The notes under the pieces were generated by a model. That model was not told the DNA's origin and made no database searches. It was given only the letters and a program-made list of their open reading frames with translations. From Rhodoferax sp. (GTDB lineage Bacteria > Pseudomonadota > Gammaproteobacteria > Burkholderiales > Burkholderiaceae_C), in assembly GCF_018780565.1 (NCBI RefSeq), contig NZ_JADMJN010000004.1, positions 36,588 through 100,587 on the forward strand: a stretch of DNA of 64,000 nt. Direction: 5' to 3'. Made by a program: the position numbers and the translations under genes. Below are positions 31,411-42,700 of this stretch, piece after piece; positions within the stretch are counted from its first letter, which is position 1; the number at the start of each line of letters is the position of its first letter.

Positions 31411-31464
31411 GCCGCAAGTTTACTTCGCTCTGCAAGAGGGGGAAAGTCTTGGATGCAGGCTGGG

Positions 31465-33000
31465 CTAGGACGGGCGGTTGGCTGGCCGGTCCGGACTCAG
31501 TTTCCAGGCCGCTGCCAGCGCCAGCGCGCACAGCGCTGCCAGCATGGCAAAGGATTCATTGAATGCTGCCAAACGTGCGGCGCTGCTGATGGGGTTGGAC
31601 AGCACATCGCCATGCACGGCGAGCCGCCACTCCAGCACGATGCCGCACACGCTGACCCCGACCGCGCCGCCCAGTGTGCGCAGGAAATTGATCGCGCTTG
31701 ATCCCTGGGGAATCAATTCTTTGGGCAAGCTGCGCAAGGAGCCCGAGTTGAGCGAAGGCAGTATGAAGCCCAGGCCGATACGGCCCAGAATGGCCCAGGC
31801 CATCAGCACCCACAGGCCATCCTTGAGGCCTACGGTGCCCATCAGAAGGAATGACGCAGCCAGCAGGGCCAGACCAACGCTCACCAGCCGGCGGGTTGGG
31901 TGCCGGTCTGCCAGTCGCCCGACCAGGAGAATCGTGATTGCCAGTACCAGCCCAGCGGGAAGCAGCACGGTGCCCACATGGGATGCCGACAATTGAAGGC
32001 CGAGTTGCATGTAGACCGGCAACAGGTAGGTTGAGCCAAACAAGGCTGTGCCATAGATGAAAGCCACAATGCTGCCCATGGCGAACTCCCGCTGACGGAA
32101 AATTGCCAGGTTCATTAAAGGGGGATCGGCACCTTGAGCGAGTGTGTGGCCGAGCCGTTTCTGCCGTGCAATGAACGCGATCAACGCGGCGACTGCCCCG
32201 ATCAGCAAAAGGGTTGATTCTCTTGTCGGACCCGCATGCAATTGCACCAAGCCATTGAGCAGGCACAGTGTGCCCACGCTCGCCAGCAGCAGGCCCGGCC
32301 AATCCAGTTTTCCGCCTGTTCGTCCGGCGGGGATGTTGCCGGGTGCTGTTGTGGGAACAAAACGCCGGGCCAGCCAAAGAGAGGCCAGGCAAAAGGGGAT
32401 CACCATGAAGAAAATGGAACGCCAACCAAACCAGTCCACCAGCAGCCCCCCGACGCTTGGACCAATCGCGGGCGCCAGCACCACACCCATGCCAAAGATG
32501 CCACCTGCACGCCCCTGCTCATGTGGCCCGAATGCGCGCAGGATGATGATGGCCGGGATGGGTTGCACGATGCCGGCCGCCAGACCCTCCATGACACGGG
32601 CGGCCAGCAGCAATGTGAAGTCACCAGCCAAGCCGCCGATGATGCTGCCAATCAACAGCAGCCACATGCTGCCGGAGTAAGTGCGTCGGTAGCCATGGCG
32701 TGCCAGCAGCCACGGTGTGGTGAGCATGGACACTGTCATGGCAATCATGAAACCCGACGACACCCATTGAGCCCGATCCTGCCCGAGCGTGAAGTGCCGA
32801 CTCATGTCGGGGACAGCCACATTGACGATGGTTGCCGACATGATGGAGGCCATGGTGCCGACCATGACGGCCAGCAGCAAGAGCCAGCGATAGCGCTCCC
32901 CGTAATGCGCTTGTAGCTCAGTCAGGGTGACAGGACGTGTCAAGACCGGGTCACGGGCGGGGTTCGGACCAGAGCACGCCGCCGGTAGCCCAGTTTTCAC
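31465..33000 (-). CDS. MFS drug/metabolite exporter, DHA2 (EmrB/QacA) type
   Basis: A transporter of about 490-511 residues with 14 hydrophobic segments. TM1 loop NVAVPDMSRHF, motif A-like LLARHGYRRTY and the motif C region GVVLAPAIGPSVGGLLVDWFGWR place it in the 14-TM DHA2 drug:H+ antiporters. The start is uncertain: a GTG at 33000 overlaps the tautomerase gene by 50 bp, while a TTG at 32943 begins 8 bp after the tautomerase stop; neither has a good ribosome-binding site. No adaptor (EmrA) gene is next to it. Substrate unknown. Confidence 0.88.
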   Translation of the reverse strand: MKTGLPAACSGPNPARDPVLTRPVTLTELQAHYGERYRWLLLLAVMVGTMASIMSATIVNVAVPDMSRHFTLGQDRAQWVSSGFMIAMTVSMLTTPWLLARHGYRRTYSGSMWLLLIGSIIGGLAGDFTLLLAARVMEGLAAGIVQPIPAIIILRAFGPHEQGRAGGIFGMGVVLAPAIGPSVGGLLVDWFGWRSIFFMVIPFCLASLWLARRFVPTTAPGNIPAGRTGGKLDWPGLLLASVGTLCLLNGLVQLHAGPTRESTLLLIGAVAALIAFIARQKRLGHTLAQGADPPLMNLAIFRQREFAMGSIVAFIYGTALFGSTYLLPVYMQLGLQLSASHVGTVLLPAGLVLAITILLVGRLADRHPTRRLVSVGLALLAASFLLMGTVGLKDGLWVLMAWAILGRIGLGFILPSLNSGSLRSLPKELIPQGSSAINFLRTLGGAVGVSVCGIVLEWRLAVHGDVLSNPISSAARLAAFNESFAMLAALCALALAAAWKLSPDRPANRPS

Positions 33001-33142
33001 GCTTGACGTCGGTGATCAAGACGTCGACCGATTCAGGCTTGCCGCCAAGCACTTCCACTGTGACACGGGTGATTTCCTGCACCAGTTTTTTCTTTTGTTC
33101 GATGGTGCGGCCTTCGAGCATTTCGATATGGTAAGTCGGCAT
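32951..33142 (-). CDS. 4-oxalocrotonate tautomerase family protein
   Basis: A 63-residue protein of the 4-OT superfamily. Pro2 becomes the N-terminal catalytic proline after Met removal (MPTYHIEMLEGRTIEQKKKL), and VTVEVLGGKPESVDVLITDVKRENWATGG matches the rest of the family; the 62-residue mature length is typical. The family interconverts keto and enol forms of unsaturated acids, often in aromatic breakdown, but no such pathway is nearby. An AAAGGAAA site precedes the ATG at 33142. The MFS gene follows on the same strand with overlap or close spacing. Confidence 0.92.
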   Translation of the reverse strand: MPTYHIEMLEGRTIEQKKKLVQEITRVTVEVLGGKPESVDVLITDVKRENWATGGVLWSEPRP

Positions 33143-33205
33143 GGTTTCCTTTGAATGGTTTGCAGGCAATATCAAGCATGATAGAGCCCTTGACGAGGAG
33201 AGATT

Positions 33206-35176
33206 TTGCACACCAATTTCAATCTCAATGAGCACATGGGTCTGGGTACGCGGCGCAACAAGGTGGTGACGGCTGCGGAGGCGGTGCGTTTGATTCACGA
33301 TGGCGACACCGTGGCCACGGGCGGATTTGTCGGCATCGGCTTTGCGGAAGAAATCGCCGTGGCGCTGGAGGCGCGCTTTCTGGCCACGCAAGGCGATACA
33401 GGTGTTGGCGCACCGGGGCAATTGACGCTGGTATATGCCGCCGGGCAGGGCGACGGCAAGGCGCGGGGGCTCAATCATTTAGGGCACGCAGGTTTGGTGC
33501 GCCGTGTTGTTGGTGGGCACTGGGGCCTGGTGCCGGCATTGCAAAAACTGGCCGTGGGCAATCTCATTGAGGCCTACAACCTGCCCCAGGGCGTGATCTC
33601 CCATCTGTTTCGGGACATTGCCGCAGGCAAGCCGGGCACGCTGACGCATGTGGGCTTGGACACCTTTGTGGATCCGCGCTTGGGTGGTGGCAAGGTCAAT
33701 GCGCGTACGACCGAAGACCTGGTGCGTTTGATGGAAATTGACGGCCAGGAGTATCTTTTTTACAAGGCATTTCCGATATCGGTCGGCATTATTCGCGCCA
33801 CAACGGCCGACCCGGACGGTAATCTCAGCATGGAGCGTGAGGCGCTCACGCTGGAAGCATTGGCGATTGCCATGGCTGCGCGCAATTCAGGGGGGATTGT
33901 GATTGCGCAGGTTGAACGCCTGGCCGAGCGCGGCACGCTGCATCCGCGTCAGGTGCGGGTGCCGGGGGTGCTGGTGGATGCGGTCGTGGTGGCAACTGAC
34001 CCGGCCCACCACATGCAAACCTTTTCAGAGCAGTACAACCCGGCCTATTCCGGCGAGATTCGTGTGCCGATGGACACTCTGCCGGTATTGCCGATGTCGC
34101 TGCGCAAGGTCATCGCCCGGCGTGCCGCCATGGAGCTTCGATCCAACAGCGTCGTCAATCTTGGCATCGGCATGCCCGAGGGCGTGGCGGGCGTCGCAGC
34201 GGAAGAAAAAGTGATCGACCTGATGACCCTGACGGCCGAGCCTGGCGTGATCGGGGGCATTCCCGCCAGTGGCATGAGCTTTGGCGCAGCGGTCAACACG
34301 CAGGCCGTGATTGACCAGCCCAGCCAGTTTGATTTCTATGACGGTGGCGGACTCGACATTGCCGTGCTGGGCCTGGCTCAGGCGGATGCGCATGGCAATT
34401 TGAACGTCAGCAAATTCGGTGATCGCCTGGCCGGGGCTGGTGGTTTCATCAACATCAGCCAGAACGCCAAGACGGTCGTTTTTGTCGGGACCTTCACCGC
34501 AGGTGATCCGGATGTGCGCGTGGAAGGGGGTCGGCTGCGAGTGATCAGTGAAGGCACGGTGCGCAAGTTTGTGAAGGAGGTGGAGCACCGAACTTTCAGT
34601 GGGCGTGAAGCGCGCAGGAGAGGTCAGCGGGTCTTGTATGTGACTGAGCGTTGCGTCTTTCGCCTGATCGGTGACGCACACAGCGGCGGACTGGAACTGA
34701 TTGAAATTGCCCCTGGCATTGACCTGGAGCGCGAGGTTCTGGCACATATGGATTTCATGCCGGCCATCAGTCCCCACCTGAAATTGATGGGCGCGGCCCT
34801 GTTCACGGATGCCGCGATGGGCTTGCGTGCTCACTTGCTGGCCACGCCGCTGGCGCAGCGTTTTGAACTTGATCTGGCGCATCGCATGCTCTTCATCAAC
34901 TTCGAGGGACTGGCGATCGATTCCATGGCCGATATTGACGAGGTGGCGCGCACCGTTGAGGACTTGCTTGAGCCTGTGGTGACTGCGCCGACTGAGCGGG
35001 TCGCAGTGGTTGTGAACTACGACAGCTTCACCATCCTGCCCAACCTGGTGGACGACTACTCGGCCATGGTCAAGCATTTGACAGAGCGGTTTTACAGCCG
35101 GGTGACGCGCTATGGCACGGGTGGATTCCTCAAAGCGCGGCTTGATGCGGGCAGGCTGCCATCGGCCAGCCCCTGA
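33206..35176 (+). CDS. Acyl-CoA:acetate/3-ketoacid CoA-transferase (long form)
   Basis: A CoA-transferase of 656 residues with both alpha- and beta-type halves fused, like E. coli YdiF (531) or propionate CoA-transferase. The active-site glutamate is expected at Glu325 in [10 protein letters not shown] (YdiF Glu333). Segments [15 protein letters not shown] and [20 protein letters not shown] fit. About 125 residues extend beyond the usual end at [16 protein letters not shown], forming a second region ([20 protein letters not shown], then [19 protein letters not shown]) that I do not recognise. The TTG start is chosen for its GAGGAGAG site; an ATG ten codons later is the alternative. Confidence 0.88.
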   Translation: MHTNFNLNEHMGLGTRRNKVVTAAEAVRLIHDGDTVATGGFVGIGFAEEIAVALEARFLATQGDTGVGAPGQLTLVYAAGQGDGKARGLNHLGHAGLVRRVVGGHWGLVPALQKLAVGNLIEAYNLPQGVISHLFRDIAAGKPGTLTHVGLDTFVDPRLGGGKVNARTTEDLVRLMEIDGQEYLFYKAFPISVGIIRATTADPDGNLSMEREALTLEALAIAMAARNSGGIVIAQVERLAERGTLHPRQVRVPGVLVDAVVVATDPAHHMQTFSEQYNPAYSGEIRVPMDTLPVLPMSLRKVIARRAAMELRSNSVVNLGIGMPEGVAGVAAEEKVIDLMTLTAEPGVIGGIPASGMSFGAAVNTQAVIDQPSQFDFYDGGGLDIAVLGLAQADAHGNLNVSKFGDRLAGAGGFINISQNAKTVVFVGTFTAGDPDVRVEGGRLRVISEGTVRKFVKEVEHRTFSGREARRRGQRVLYVTERCVFRLIGDAHSGGLELIEIAPGIDLEREVLAHMDFMPAISPHLKLMGAALFTDAAMGLRAHLLATPLAQRFELDLAHRMLFINFEGLAIDSMADIDEVARTVEDLLEPVVTAPTERVAVVVNYDSFTILPNLVDDYSAMVKHLTERFYSRVTRYGTGGFLKARLDAGRLPSASP

Positions 35177-35231
35177 ATCGACCTCTCAGAAGTGACACAC
35201 AGTAGACTCAAGGAATCCTTCAAAGGCAGCT

Positions 35232-35657
35232 ATGAACCAATCCGCAATGGATATCAAAATATCAGGATGGGGTGAGGAATGGAGCACCCTTCAAAACAAT
35301 TATGAGCAGTATGAAAAAAGTGGCTTGTTGATCAAACTCACTTGTGTCGTGCTGTTCGCTGTCGGGTTCGCGATGGGTTTCAGTGGTTTTTGGATCAGCG
35401 CGCTGGTCTTGCTCTTGTGGGCTCAGGAGGCTATTTTCAGGACCTATCAATCCAGACTGGGTTCACGTCTCCTGCGCTTGGAGTCGCTGCTGAAGCAGGG
35501 TGCGGTGTCGGGTGGTGATGCGTTTCAGCTTCATACGGAATGGCTGGCGGGACGACCAGGCTTCACCGGTTTGCTGGTGCAGTATGGGACAAGTGCATGC
35601 CGACCGACCGTGGCTTTCCCGTATCTGGTGCTGGTTGTGTTTGCCTGGCTGACATAG
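35232..35657 (+). CDS. Hypothetical membrane protein
   Basis: A protein of 141 residues of unknown family. Two adjacent hydrophobic segments (about 35-52 and 54-66) and another at the C-terminus (about 128-140) suggest a small membrane protein with a soluble loop. The N-terminal 30 residues are polar with a WGEEWSTLQNNYEQYEKS helix. The ATG at 35232 is 55 bp after the CoA-transferase stop, with AAAGGCAG upstream as a modest site. No motif gives a function; the next gene, FimV-like, is unrelated in plan. Confidence 0.65.
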   Translation: MNQSAMDIKISGWGEEWSTLQNNYEQYEKSGLLIKLTCVVLFAVGFAMGFSGFWISALVLLLWAQEAIFRTYQSRLGSRLLRLESLLKQGAVSGGDAFQLHTEWLAGRPGFTGLLVQYGTSACRPTVAFPYLVLVVFAWLT

Positions 35658-35758
35658 GGAGTGCATCAGGGTTTGGGGTCTGTGAGTCAATTTCTGTTAC
35701 CTTTTGAATCAATTGCCCGCTGGCTGTGAGAGAATATTTGCTACTTAGGAAGGCTATC

Positions 35759-37852
35759 TTGGAACATAGAGCCAAAATTGTTGGGGTTGCGTTACTTTGT
35801 GTTGCCTTTGGCAGTTCGGCGCTCACATTGGGTCGCGTGCGTGGCGCTGCAATCATTGGGCAGCCCCTGGATGTCACGATCCAGGTCCAAATGGACGCAG
35901 GAGATGATGCCGCCTCCCTGTGTTTTGATGCCGACGTCTTTCATGCCGATGCCCGTCAGGACGCCAATCGCGTGCGCGTGGTCGTCGAGACAAGCCCCCA
36001 GTCGACGACCGCCAACGCGCGAATTCAGTCTTCAGCCCTTGTAGATGAGCCCATTGTTACCGTGTATTTGCGTACCGGTTGCGGCCAAAAAACAACGCGG
36101 CGTTATGTTTTGCTGGCCGATTTTCCCAGCGAAATCGCGGCACCTGCCGTGCCACTGGTTGCCCCGGTGGCGGCACCGGCAACACCGCCTGCGCCAACGG
36201 ATTGGTCGTCGTCAGCAGTGACGGCTGCACCAGCCCGACCCGTTGCGCCCCCTTCAAGCAAGTCCGCTCCGGCCCCCAGGGTGAAGCCGGTTTCCAGGCC
36301 CAAGCCGGCTGTCGCGCAGGACGTTGCCAGTAAGCCCGCCGCAGAAAAACCGGCCGCCGCGGCGCCTGCCAAGCGACCGATGGTGGAGGAAAAGAACAAG
36401 GCAGTGCGTGCTTCCGGCCAGTCGCGGCTGAAGCTGGACCCCCTGGAGGCGCTCTCGGGCCGGGTTGCCAGCCTGGAGTCCTCGGTGCCAGTCACGCCGC
36501 CCCCACCTTCGGAAGAGGCTTTGCGTGACATGCAGCGAATGCGCGTACTGGAAGGCGATGTCAAAGCCTTATTGGCGCTGGCGGCAAAGAATGAAGCGAA
36601 TCTCGCAGATTTGAGAACTCGTTTGCAAAAAGCCGAGTCGGAGCGTTTCCCCAATGGCGTGATTTACGGATTAGGTGCTCTGGTATTGCTCTGTCTGGCG
36701 GCGATCGCTTATCTCTGGAATCGACAGCGTCGTGTGCAAGCCTTTGGTGGTGATTGGTGGAACAGTTCTGCGGAGGAACCGTCCGCAGCGTCGCCGCCGC
36801 CGTTGGCTGCACAAGTCACCCGGGCAGATACTACTGAACAAGAGGCGCGCGATGCGCTCGAAGCCAGGATGGCCCGTACGACTGCCTTGTCGGAGGCGTT
36901 GGACAACGCCGGTCCGGCATCGCAAGTGGATGTTAGCTTGGTGGAAATGAGTGAATCCAACTTCGATAACCTCATGCAGTCCGGCGCGGCGCACAGTGCG
37001 ATTCGCAAGCAGCCGTCACCTGCTCCTGCGCAGAAGGGGATCGCACGCAACCTCAATTCGGAGGCCGTGTTTGACATCCGGCAACAGGCTGAGTTTTTTG
37101 TTTCGCTTGGACAAACTGATCAGGCGGTGCGTATTCTCGAGCGACAAATCAACGAAAGTGACGAGCCCAATCCGCTTGTCTACCTGGATCTGCTCAGTAT
37201 CTTCCATTCCTTGAGCCTGAAGGTCGATTTCCGTCAGTTCAGGGAAGATTTCAACCTCCTGTTCAATGGCCGCGTGCCTGAGTTTGCCCAGTTCCGGGAG
37301 CAGGGCAAGAGCCTGGACGCCTACCCTGAGGTGCTGGCCCACATCACCGCATTGTGGCCAACTGCCAAAGTCCTGGAGGTGATTGAGGCATGCATTTTCC
37401 GGGACCCCTGGGACGCCAAGAACGAACCGTTTGATTTGGCCGCATTCCGCGACCTGCTGTTTTTACATGCGGTCGCCCAGAGCGTTGTGCAGGGTACCCC
37501 GCCCAAAGGCGGTGAGAACACGGTTCGCGCGTCGGTCAGCCCTGCGCCACAGCTTGTTACGCCGACTTACTTTTCCAATTCCGGCAATGCGGTTCCTTCG
37601 TCGCCGGTCGTGGATATTGCGCTTCCGCATGAGCTCGATCTGGACCTGTCTGACACGACCCTGGACGAGGTTGCCATCAATCCCCTGGTGGCAGCAGACT
37701 CGGAGTTTCCATCCTTGATGCAAGGCGATCACCCGTCTGAAGGTCAAACCATGGGTGGATCTCCGGCGCCTCATGATGACAATTTATTGAATTTTGATTT
37801 GCCCATGGAGCCAAACCTGCCTGGGCCTGCCGATAGCAAGTCTGTCAAATAG
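35759..37852 (+). CDS. fimV: FimV-like protein
   Basis: An inner-membrane protein of about 697 residues. After a signal-like segment comes the FimV N-terminal domain (TLGRVRGAAIIGQPLDVTIQ, then CFDADVFHADARQDANRVRV). A Pro/Ala/Lys-rich stretch, a coiled-coil-like helix (about 255-295) and one membrane helix (about 300-320, GVIYGLGALVLLCLAAIAY) follow, with a long cytoplasmic part containing a possible TPR-like helix pair (QAEFFVSLGQTDQAVRILERQI). Pseudomonas FimV works in type IV pili and polar localisation; no pilus genes are near and no LysM was seen. The TTG at 35759 has an AGGAAGG site; a GTG at 35726 is in frame upstream. Confidence 0.8.
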   Translation: MEHRAKIVGVALLCVAFGSSALTLGRVRGAAIIGQPLDVTIQVQMDAGDDAASLCFDADVFHADARQDANRVRVVVETSPQSTTANARIQSSALVDEPIVTVYLRTGCGQKTTRRYVLLADFPSEIAAPAVPLVAPVAAPATPPAPTDWSSSAVTAAPARPVAPPSSKSAPAPRVKPVSRPKPAVAQDVASKPAAEKPAAAAPAKRPMVEEKNKAVRASGQSRLKLDPLEALSGRVASLESSVPVTPPPPSEEALRDMQRMRVLEGDVKALLALAAKNEANLADLRTRLQKAESERFPNGVIYGLGALVLLCLAAIAYLWNRQRRVQAFGGDWWNSSAEEPSAASPPPLAAQVTRADTTEQEARDALEARMARTTALSEALDNAGPASQVDVSLVEMSESNFDNLMQSGAAHSAIRKQPSPAPAQKGIARNLNSEAVFDIRQQAEFFVSLGQTDQAVRILERQINESDEPNPLVYLDLLSIFHSLSLKVDFRQFREDFNLLFNGRVPEFAQFREQGKSLDAYPEVLAHITALWPTAKVLEVIEACIFRDPWDAKNEPFDLAAFRDLLFLHAVAQSVVQGTPPKGGENTVRASVSPAPQLVTPTYFSNSGNAVPSSPVVDIALPHELDLDLSDTTLDEVAINPLVAADSEFPSLMQGDHPSEGQTMGGSPAPHDDNLLNFDLPMEPNLPGPADSKSVK

Positions 37853-37922
37853 GCATGGCCTGCGTTGGGTTTGCCAGCCTGAAGGAGTTGAGAATTCCAA
37901 TCTTGGCGTGCACCGCAGCAAA

Positions 37923-39743
37923 ATGAACTTGCATGACCGGGTTATCAAGGTGTTGCGCGCGAGTCGCGTCTTTGGGGCGCTCGACGAGTATGTCCGGGAG
38001 GATCTGGCGCGATGCCTTGCCTTTCAGGATGTACGCGGTGGGGCATTGGTCCTGCGGGAGGGGGAAGCGTCTGACAGCATGCTTTTTGTGGTCAGCGGCG
38101 GTCTTCGGGTATCCCGTCGGGACAAGGCTGGCGGCCTGAATCTGTACAACGAAATCCGTCCAGGTCAAAGTGTGGGAGAGGTTGGACTGATACTTCAGCA
38201 GTCGCGGACAGCGGACGTCACGGCGGTGCGTGATTCTTTGCTGGCCGTTTTGAATCGGGCCAGCTATGAAGCTTTGCTGGTGCGACATCCCCTGGCCCTG
38301 AACCGCGTCTTTGTGCAGACGATTTACGATTTCATGCGCCATGCCACCGCAGTGCAGGAGCGGCATGATGCCCAGACATTCGTGGTCGTTCCCTTGCACG
38401 AGGGTGCTGGGGCCGATGAAGTCGCGAATTCGCTGGTCAAGGCATTTGCTGCCCAGGGGCGGGTGCATCATCTGCGGCCTGCGGCGGGCAGAGCGCACGA
38501 AGTCGCGACCATGCCTGCGGCGCTTGAACCGGACGTGCACGACGACCTTGAAGACAGGTTTGATTTTCTGGTGTACGAGGCTGAAGCGAGTCCGTCGTCC
38601 TGGACGCGGCGCGCCTTCCGGCAGGCGGATCAGGTTATTTTTGTGGCCTCGGCGGGTGCATCAAACAGCATGGGCGAGTTGGAACGCCGACTCACCGAAG
38701 AGCCCGGCTTTCCCATGAAGCGTAAACATTTGGTATTGCTGCATCCGGCCACGGCCAGCACGCCTGATGGCGTCGCGGATTGGCGCAGTGTGCGTGAATT
38801 CGAACGAATCTATCCCCTGCGCAGACAGCACAACGGCGATTTTGCGCGCCTGGCGCGTTTTCTCACGGGTACGGCGGTGGGTGTGGTTCTTGGCGGAGGT
38901 GGTGCGCGCGGATTTGCGCACCTCGGGGTGCTGCGGGCCCTGGAAGAATCCGGCATACCGGTTGACCTGGTGGGTGGCAACAGCATGGGCGCTTTGATCG
39001 GTGCCCAATATGTTTGTGGCGTACCGCTGGATGAGATTCGGACACGCACGCAGAAGTTTGCAGCCGGGGGCGAGCGGCCGACTTTGCCTGTGATTTCCCT
39101 GGTTTCAGGTCGGCGGGTGGAGCGCGATCTGAAGCGCATGTTTGGCGACACCACGATTGACGATCTGTGGCGCCCATTTTTCGCAGCTGCCTGCAATTTG
39201 AGCAAGGGTGTCACGACGGTGCGGGACAGCGGCCCCTTGTGGCAGGCCGTTCTGGCCAGTAACTCTCCTGCAGGTCTTTTTCCGCCGGTGCTGGATCGTG
39301 GCGATTTGCTCGTCGACGGCGCGATTCTTGAGAACGTGCCCGTGGACGCCATGCGCATGCGCCTGGGGACACCGCTGGAGAAGCGCCGCGGCAACGGAAC
39401 CATCATTGCCATTGATGTGGATGTGCGGGACAGCCTGAGTGCGGACCCTACCCTGAGTCGGCTGTCCGTCTGGAGCACGATCAAGGGGTATTTTTCACCC
39501 GATACGCATCCGTCACCCGGCATTGGAAATATTCTGTACAGCGCTGGACATATCGGGGGTGCCAATCAACGCGCGCGCACGATTGCGCAGGCTGATCACT
39601 ATCTGGAACCCCCGGTGGCGGAATTTTCCCTCATGAGCTATCGTCGTGCGCAGGAAATCTCCGAAGTCGGTTACCGCTATGCCATGGAAAACATTGATCA
39701 ATGGACTCACCTCAAAGCATCGCGGCAGGACACGAAAAACTGA
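37923..39743 (+). CDS. Patatin-like phospholipase with cyclic-nucleotide-binding domain
   Basis: A protein of 606 residues. Residues about 15-130 form a cNMP-binding/Crp-like sensor domain (VLREGEASDSMLFVVSGGLRV, then GQSVGEVGLI). After a middle region comes a patatin lipase: oxyanion loop GGGGARG (324-330), nucleophile elbow GNSMG with Ser354, and VDGAILENVP with catalytic Asp465. This NTE-like order (sensor then lipase) is known in bacteria and eukaryotes. Likely a membrane-associated esterase acting on lipids. The ATG at 37923 is 70 bp after the FimV-like gene; the 3' end overlaps the NRPS gene by 43 bp, implying coupled expression. Confidence 0.92.
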   Translation: MNLHDRVIKVLRASRVFGALDEYVREDLARCLAFQDVRGGALVLREGEASDSMLFVVSGGLRVSRRDKAGGLNLYNEIRPGQSVGEVGLILQQSRTADVTAVRDSLLAVLNRASYEALLVRHPLALNRVFVQTIYDFMRHATAVQERHDAQTFVVVPLHEGAGADEVANSLVKAFAAQGRVHHLRPAAGRAHEVATMPAALEPDVHDDLEDRFDFLVYEAEASPSSWTRRAFRQADQVIFVASAGASNSMGELERRLTEEPGFPMKRKHLVLLHPATASTPDGVADWRSVREFERIYPLRRQHNGDFARLARFLTGTAVGVVLGGGGARGFAHLGVLRALEESGIPVDLVGGNSMGALIGAQYVCGVPLDEIRTRTQKFAAGGERPTLPVISLVSGRRVERDLKRMFGDTTIDDLWRPFFAAACNLSKGVTTVRDSGPLWQAVLASNSPAGLFPPVLDRGDLLVDGAILENVPVDAMRMRLGTPLEKRRGNGTIIAIDVDVRDSLSADPTLSRLSVWSTIKGYFSPDTHPSPGIGNILYSAGHIGGANQRARTIAQADHYLEPPVAEFSLMSYRRAQEISEVGYRYAMENIDQWTHLKASRQDTKN

Positions 39744-42700
39744 GTTTGTCCCTGAGTCAGCATGAGGTCTGGCTCGATCAGCGTGCCTGGCCCGATAGCA
39801 CGCACCTCAATATCGGCGGCGGTGCTTTTCTAAAAGGTCGGCTGAATCTGCCACTGTTTAGACAGGCACTGGCTCATCTGGTGGCCGAAAACGAGGCCTT
39901 GCGACTTGCTCCCTGTGCGGATGGCAGTCAATTGTTGCTGGCTCAGGTCGTGCCCGTGCTTGAAATTGTCGACCTGAGCAAGCTGCCGGATCCGATGGAG
40001 GCGATACGCGTCTGGTGGCAACGCCGTATTCGGGAGCCTTTTGCCCTGAATGGCTTGCCGCCCTGGCGTTTTGCCCTGTTGCATGCCGGTGAGGATTTGC
40101 ATGGTTTGACCATCCAGTTCCATCACCTGGTGATGGACGGCTGGGGGACATCGCGGGTGATGCAACGCTGGAGCGAAATCTACAACGCGCTGCAGGCATC
40201 CAGTGAACTCCTGCCACTCGGGGAGCCCGGCTATCGCCAGTTCATCGAAGAGTCGAACAGCTATCGCCAGTCGAGCGCCTTTGCGCGCGATGCGGACTAC
40301 TGGCGTGCGCAGATATCGGCCTTGCCGGCGCCGCTGATAGCGCGTCAGTACGCAACAGCAGGGGCCGCACAGTTGCCGCCGTCGCGGCTTTCGGTGCAGC
40401 GGATTTCCCGTGCCGACTACGCGCACCTGGAGCAATGCGCCAACGGGCTTGGCGCAACGCCTTTCAATTTTTTCCTGGCCGCGCTGGTTCTGTATTTTGC
40501 GCGGGTCAACCATTGCCAGGATGTTGTGATTGGCATCCCCAGCCTGAACCGGGGCGGAAGGCGTTTCAAGTCAACCCTGGGCATGTTTGTGGGGGTTCTG
40601 GCGCTGCAGGTGCGCATCGAACCCGGCATGACGGCCAGGGAGCTGCTTGGCGCGGCGGCAAGCGCCCTGCGGGGGGCATTGCGCCATCCGCGTTACCCCT
40701 TGAGCGAGCTTGGCCGCTCGTTGCAGTTGATTCGCTCGGGCCGTGACGGCCTGTTTGACGTTCTGCTTTCCTTTGAACGGCAGGACTACGACGTGTCGTT
40801 CGGCGATGCCCGGCTGCTTGATTCACGGCAGCTGTTCTCCGGCACCGCTCGTTACCCCTTGGGTGTGACCGTGTGCGAGTTTCACCCGCAGCAGGATCTG
40901 GAGCTGGTGCTGGACGCAAGCAGCGCCTGTTTTGCAGCGGGCGAAGCTGAACTGCTAGGCCGGCGATTGTGGCATCTGGTGGAGTCGTTCATGGCCAAAC
41001 CGGATGAGCGGATCGAGGACGTGGGTATTCTGCCGCCCGAAGAGCAATGGGCTTTGATCGAAGGCTTGCACAAAGACATCGCTTGCCACGCAGTGACGCA
41101 GCCCTACATTGCGCTCTTTGAGCATCAGGTTGCCTTGCGCCCCGAGGCGATTGCGTTGGTGTGGGACGGCGGCAGCCTTGACTACGCTGCGCTGGACCGT
41201 CGCGCCACCCGGCTCGCCGGTCGCTTGGCGGTCCTGGGTGTGGCGCATGGCGCGATCGTGGCCCTGGCCATTGCGCGATCACCCGACATGGTGCTGGCGT
41301 TGCTGGCCATTGCCAAGGCGGGCGCTGCCTTTTTGCCATTGGACATGGATGCGCCCGTGGCACGTCTGGCCGAAATCCTCAAGGAAAGTGATGCCGCGGC
41401 CCTGCTGGTTCAAGCGCCGGGCGATGAGCGTTTGACCCAGCTTCATCACCGCACGGTGCTCATTGACTGGAATGACTCACCGCCGGATTCGATGCTTGCC
41501 CCCGAGATCGCAATGCGGGAGCGGCCGGCTCCGCAAGACCTGGCTTATGTGCTGTTCACATCAGGCTCGACCGGCAGGCCCAAGGGCGTGACGGTCGACT
41601 ACGCCACCTTGTCGCGCCGCCTGGCGTGGCTTTCACGAGCCTTCGCCGTCAATTGGCGTGACCGGTCGGCGCAGGCGACCCAGCTAACATTCGACCCTTC
41701 GCTGATTGAAATCATCCTGCCGCTGATTCACGGGGCCAGTGTGGCTTTGCCAGCGCCCGGACGATTGTTGCCCGAGTCGCTGGCGGAGTTTGTCCTGCGT
41801 CACGGCGTCACCATCATGGCGTTTGTGCCTTCTACCCTGGCCCGTTTTCTGGATGCTGCGGGTCGCCGGCCCGAGCTCAGATTGCGCGTGGCCTGCTGCG
41901 GAGGCGAGGTACTTCCGCCCGAGCTGGCCAGTCGTTTCATCGTCGAAACGGGAGCGCACCTGTACAACGTCTACGGGCCGACCGAGACGGCCATTTTTGC
42001 CACCGCCTGGAAGTGCAGCGTCAATTCAGGCGATCAGGCTTTGCCCATTGGGCGACCGATTGACGACACGCGTATCTACGTCCTGGATACGGGCTTGCGG
42101 CCCTTGCCGCTGGGCATGGCGGGCGAAATATTCATTGGCGGCGATGCCATTGCGAAGGGCTATCTCCGCCGGGCTGAACTGAACCGGGAAGTTTTCCTGG
42201 ACGATCCGTTTCGACCCGGTTCACGGATGTACCGGACCGGGGATCGGGGCTGGCTGGGCGTTGATGGCAATCTTCACTTCATCGGCCGACTCGATCGTCA
42301 GATCAAGCTGCGCGGTTACCGTATTGAGCTGGGTGAAATTGAAGCCGCGTGCATCGCGGTCGAAGGGGTAAGCCAGGCGGCGGCCAAACTGGTGACGCGT
42401 CGCGACAAAGCCATGATTCATGTGTGGGTCGCGGCACCCGGCGCCGTGAACACGGATAACCTGCAGCGGATATTGCGTGCGCGTTTGCCAGACTACATGA
42501 TCCCTGGCAGCATCAGTGTTGTGCCCGTCATGCCTGAGAGCAGTGCTGGCAAGATTGACTATGCGGCCCTGCCGGAGCCTGAGTTGATGGTGCGCACGAC
42601 GGTGGCGCGCACGACGACCACCGCGCTGGAACGTGATCTGCTGACCTTGTGGGAGAGCGTGCTTGAGCCGCGCCCGATCAGCATGGAGGACAACTTTTTT

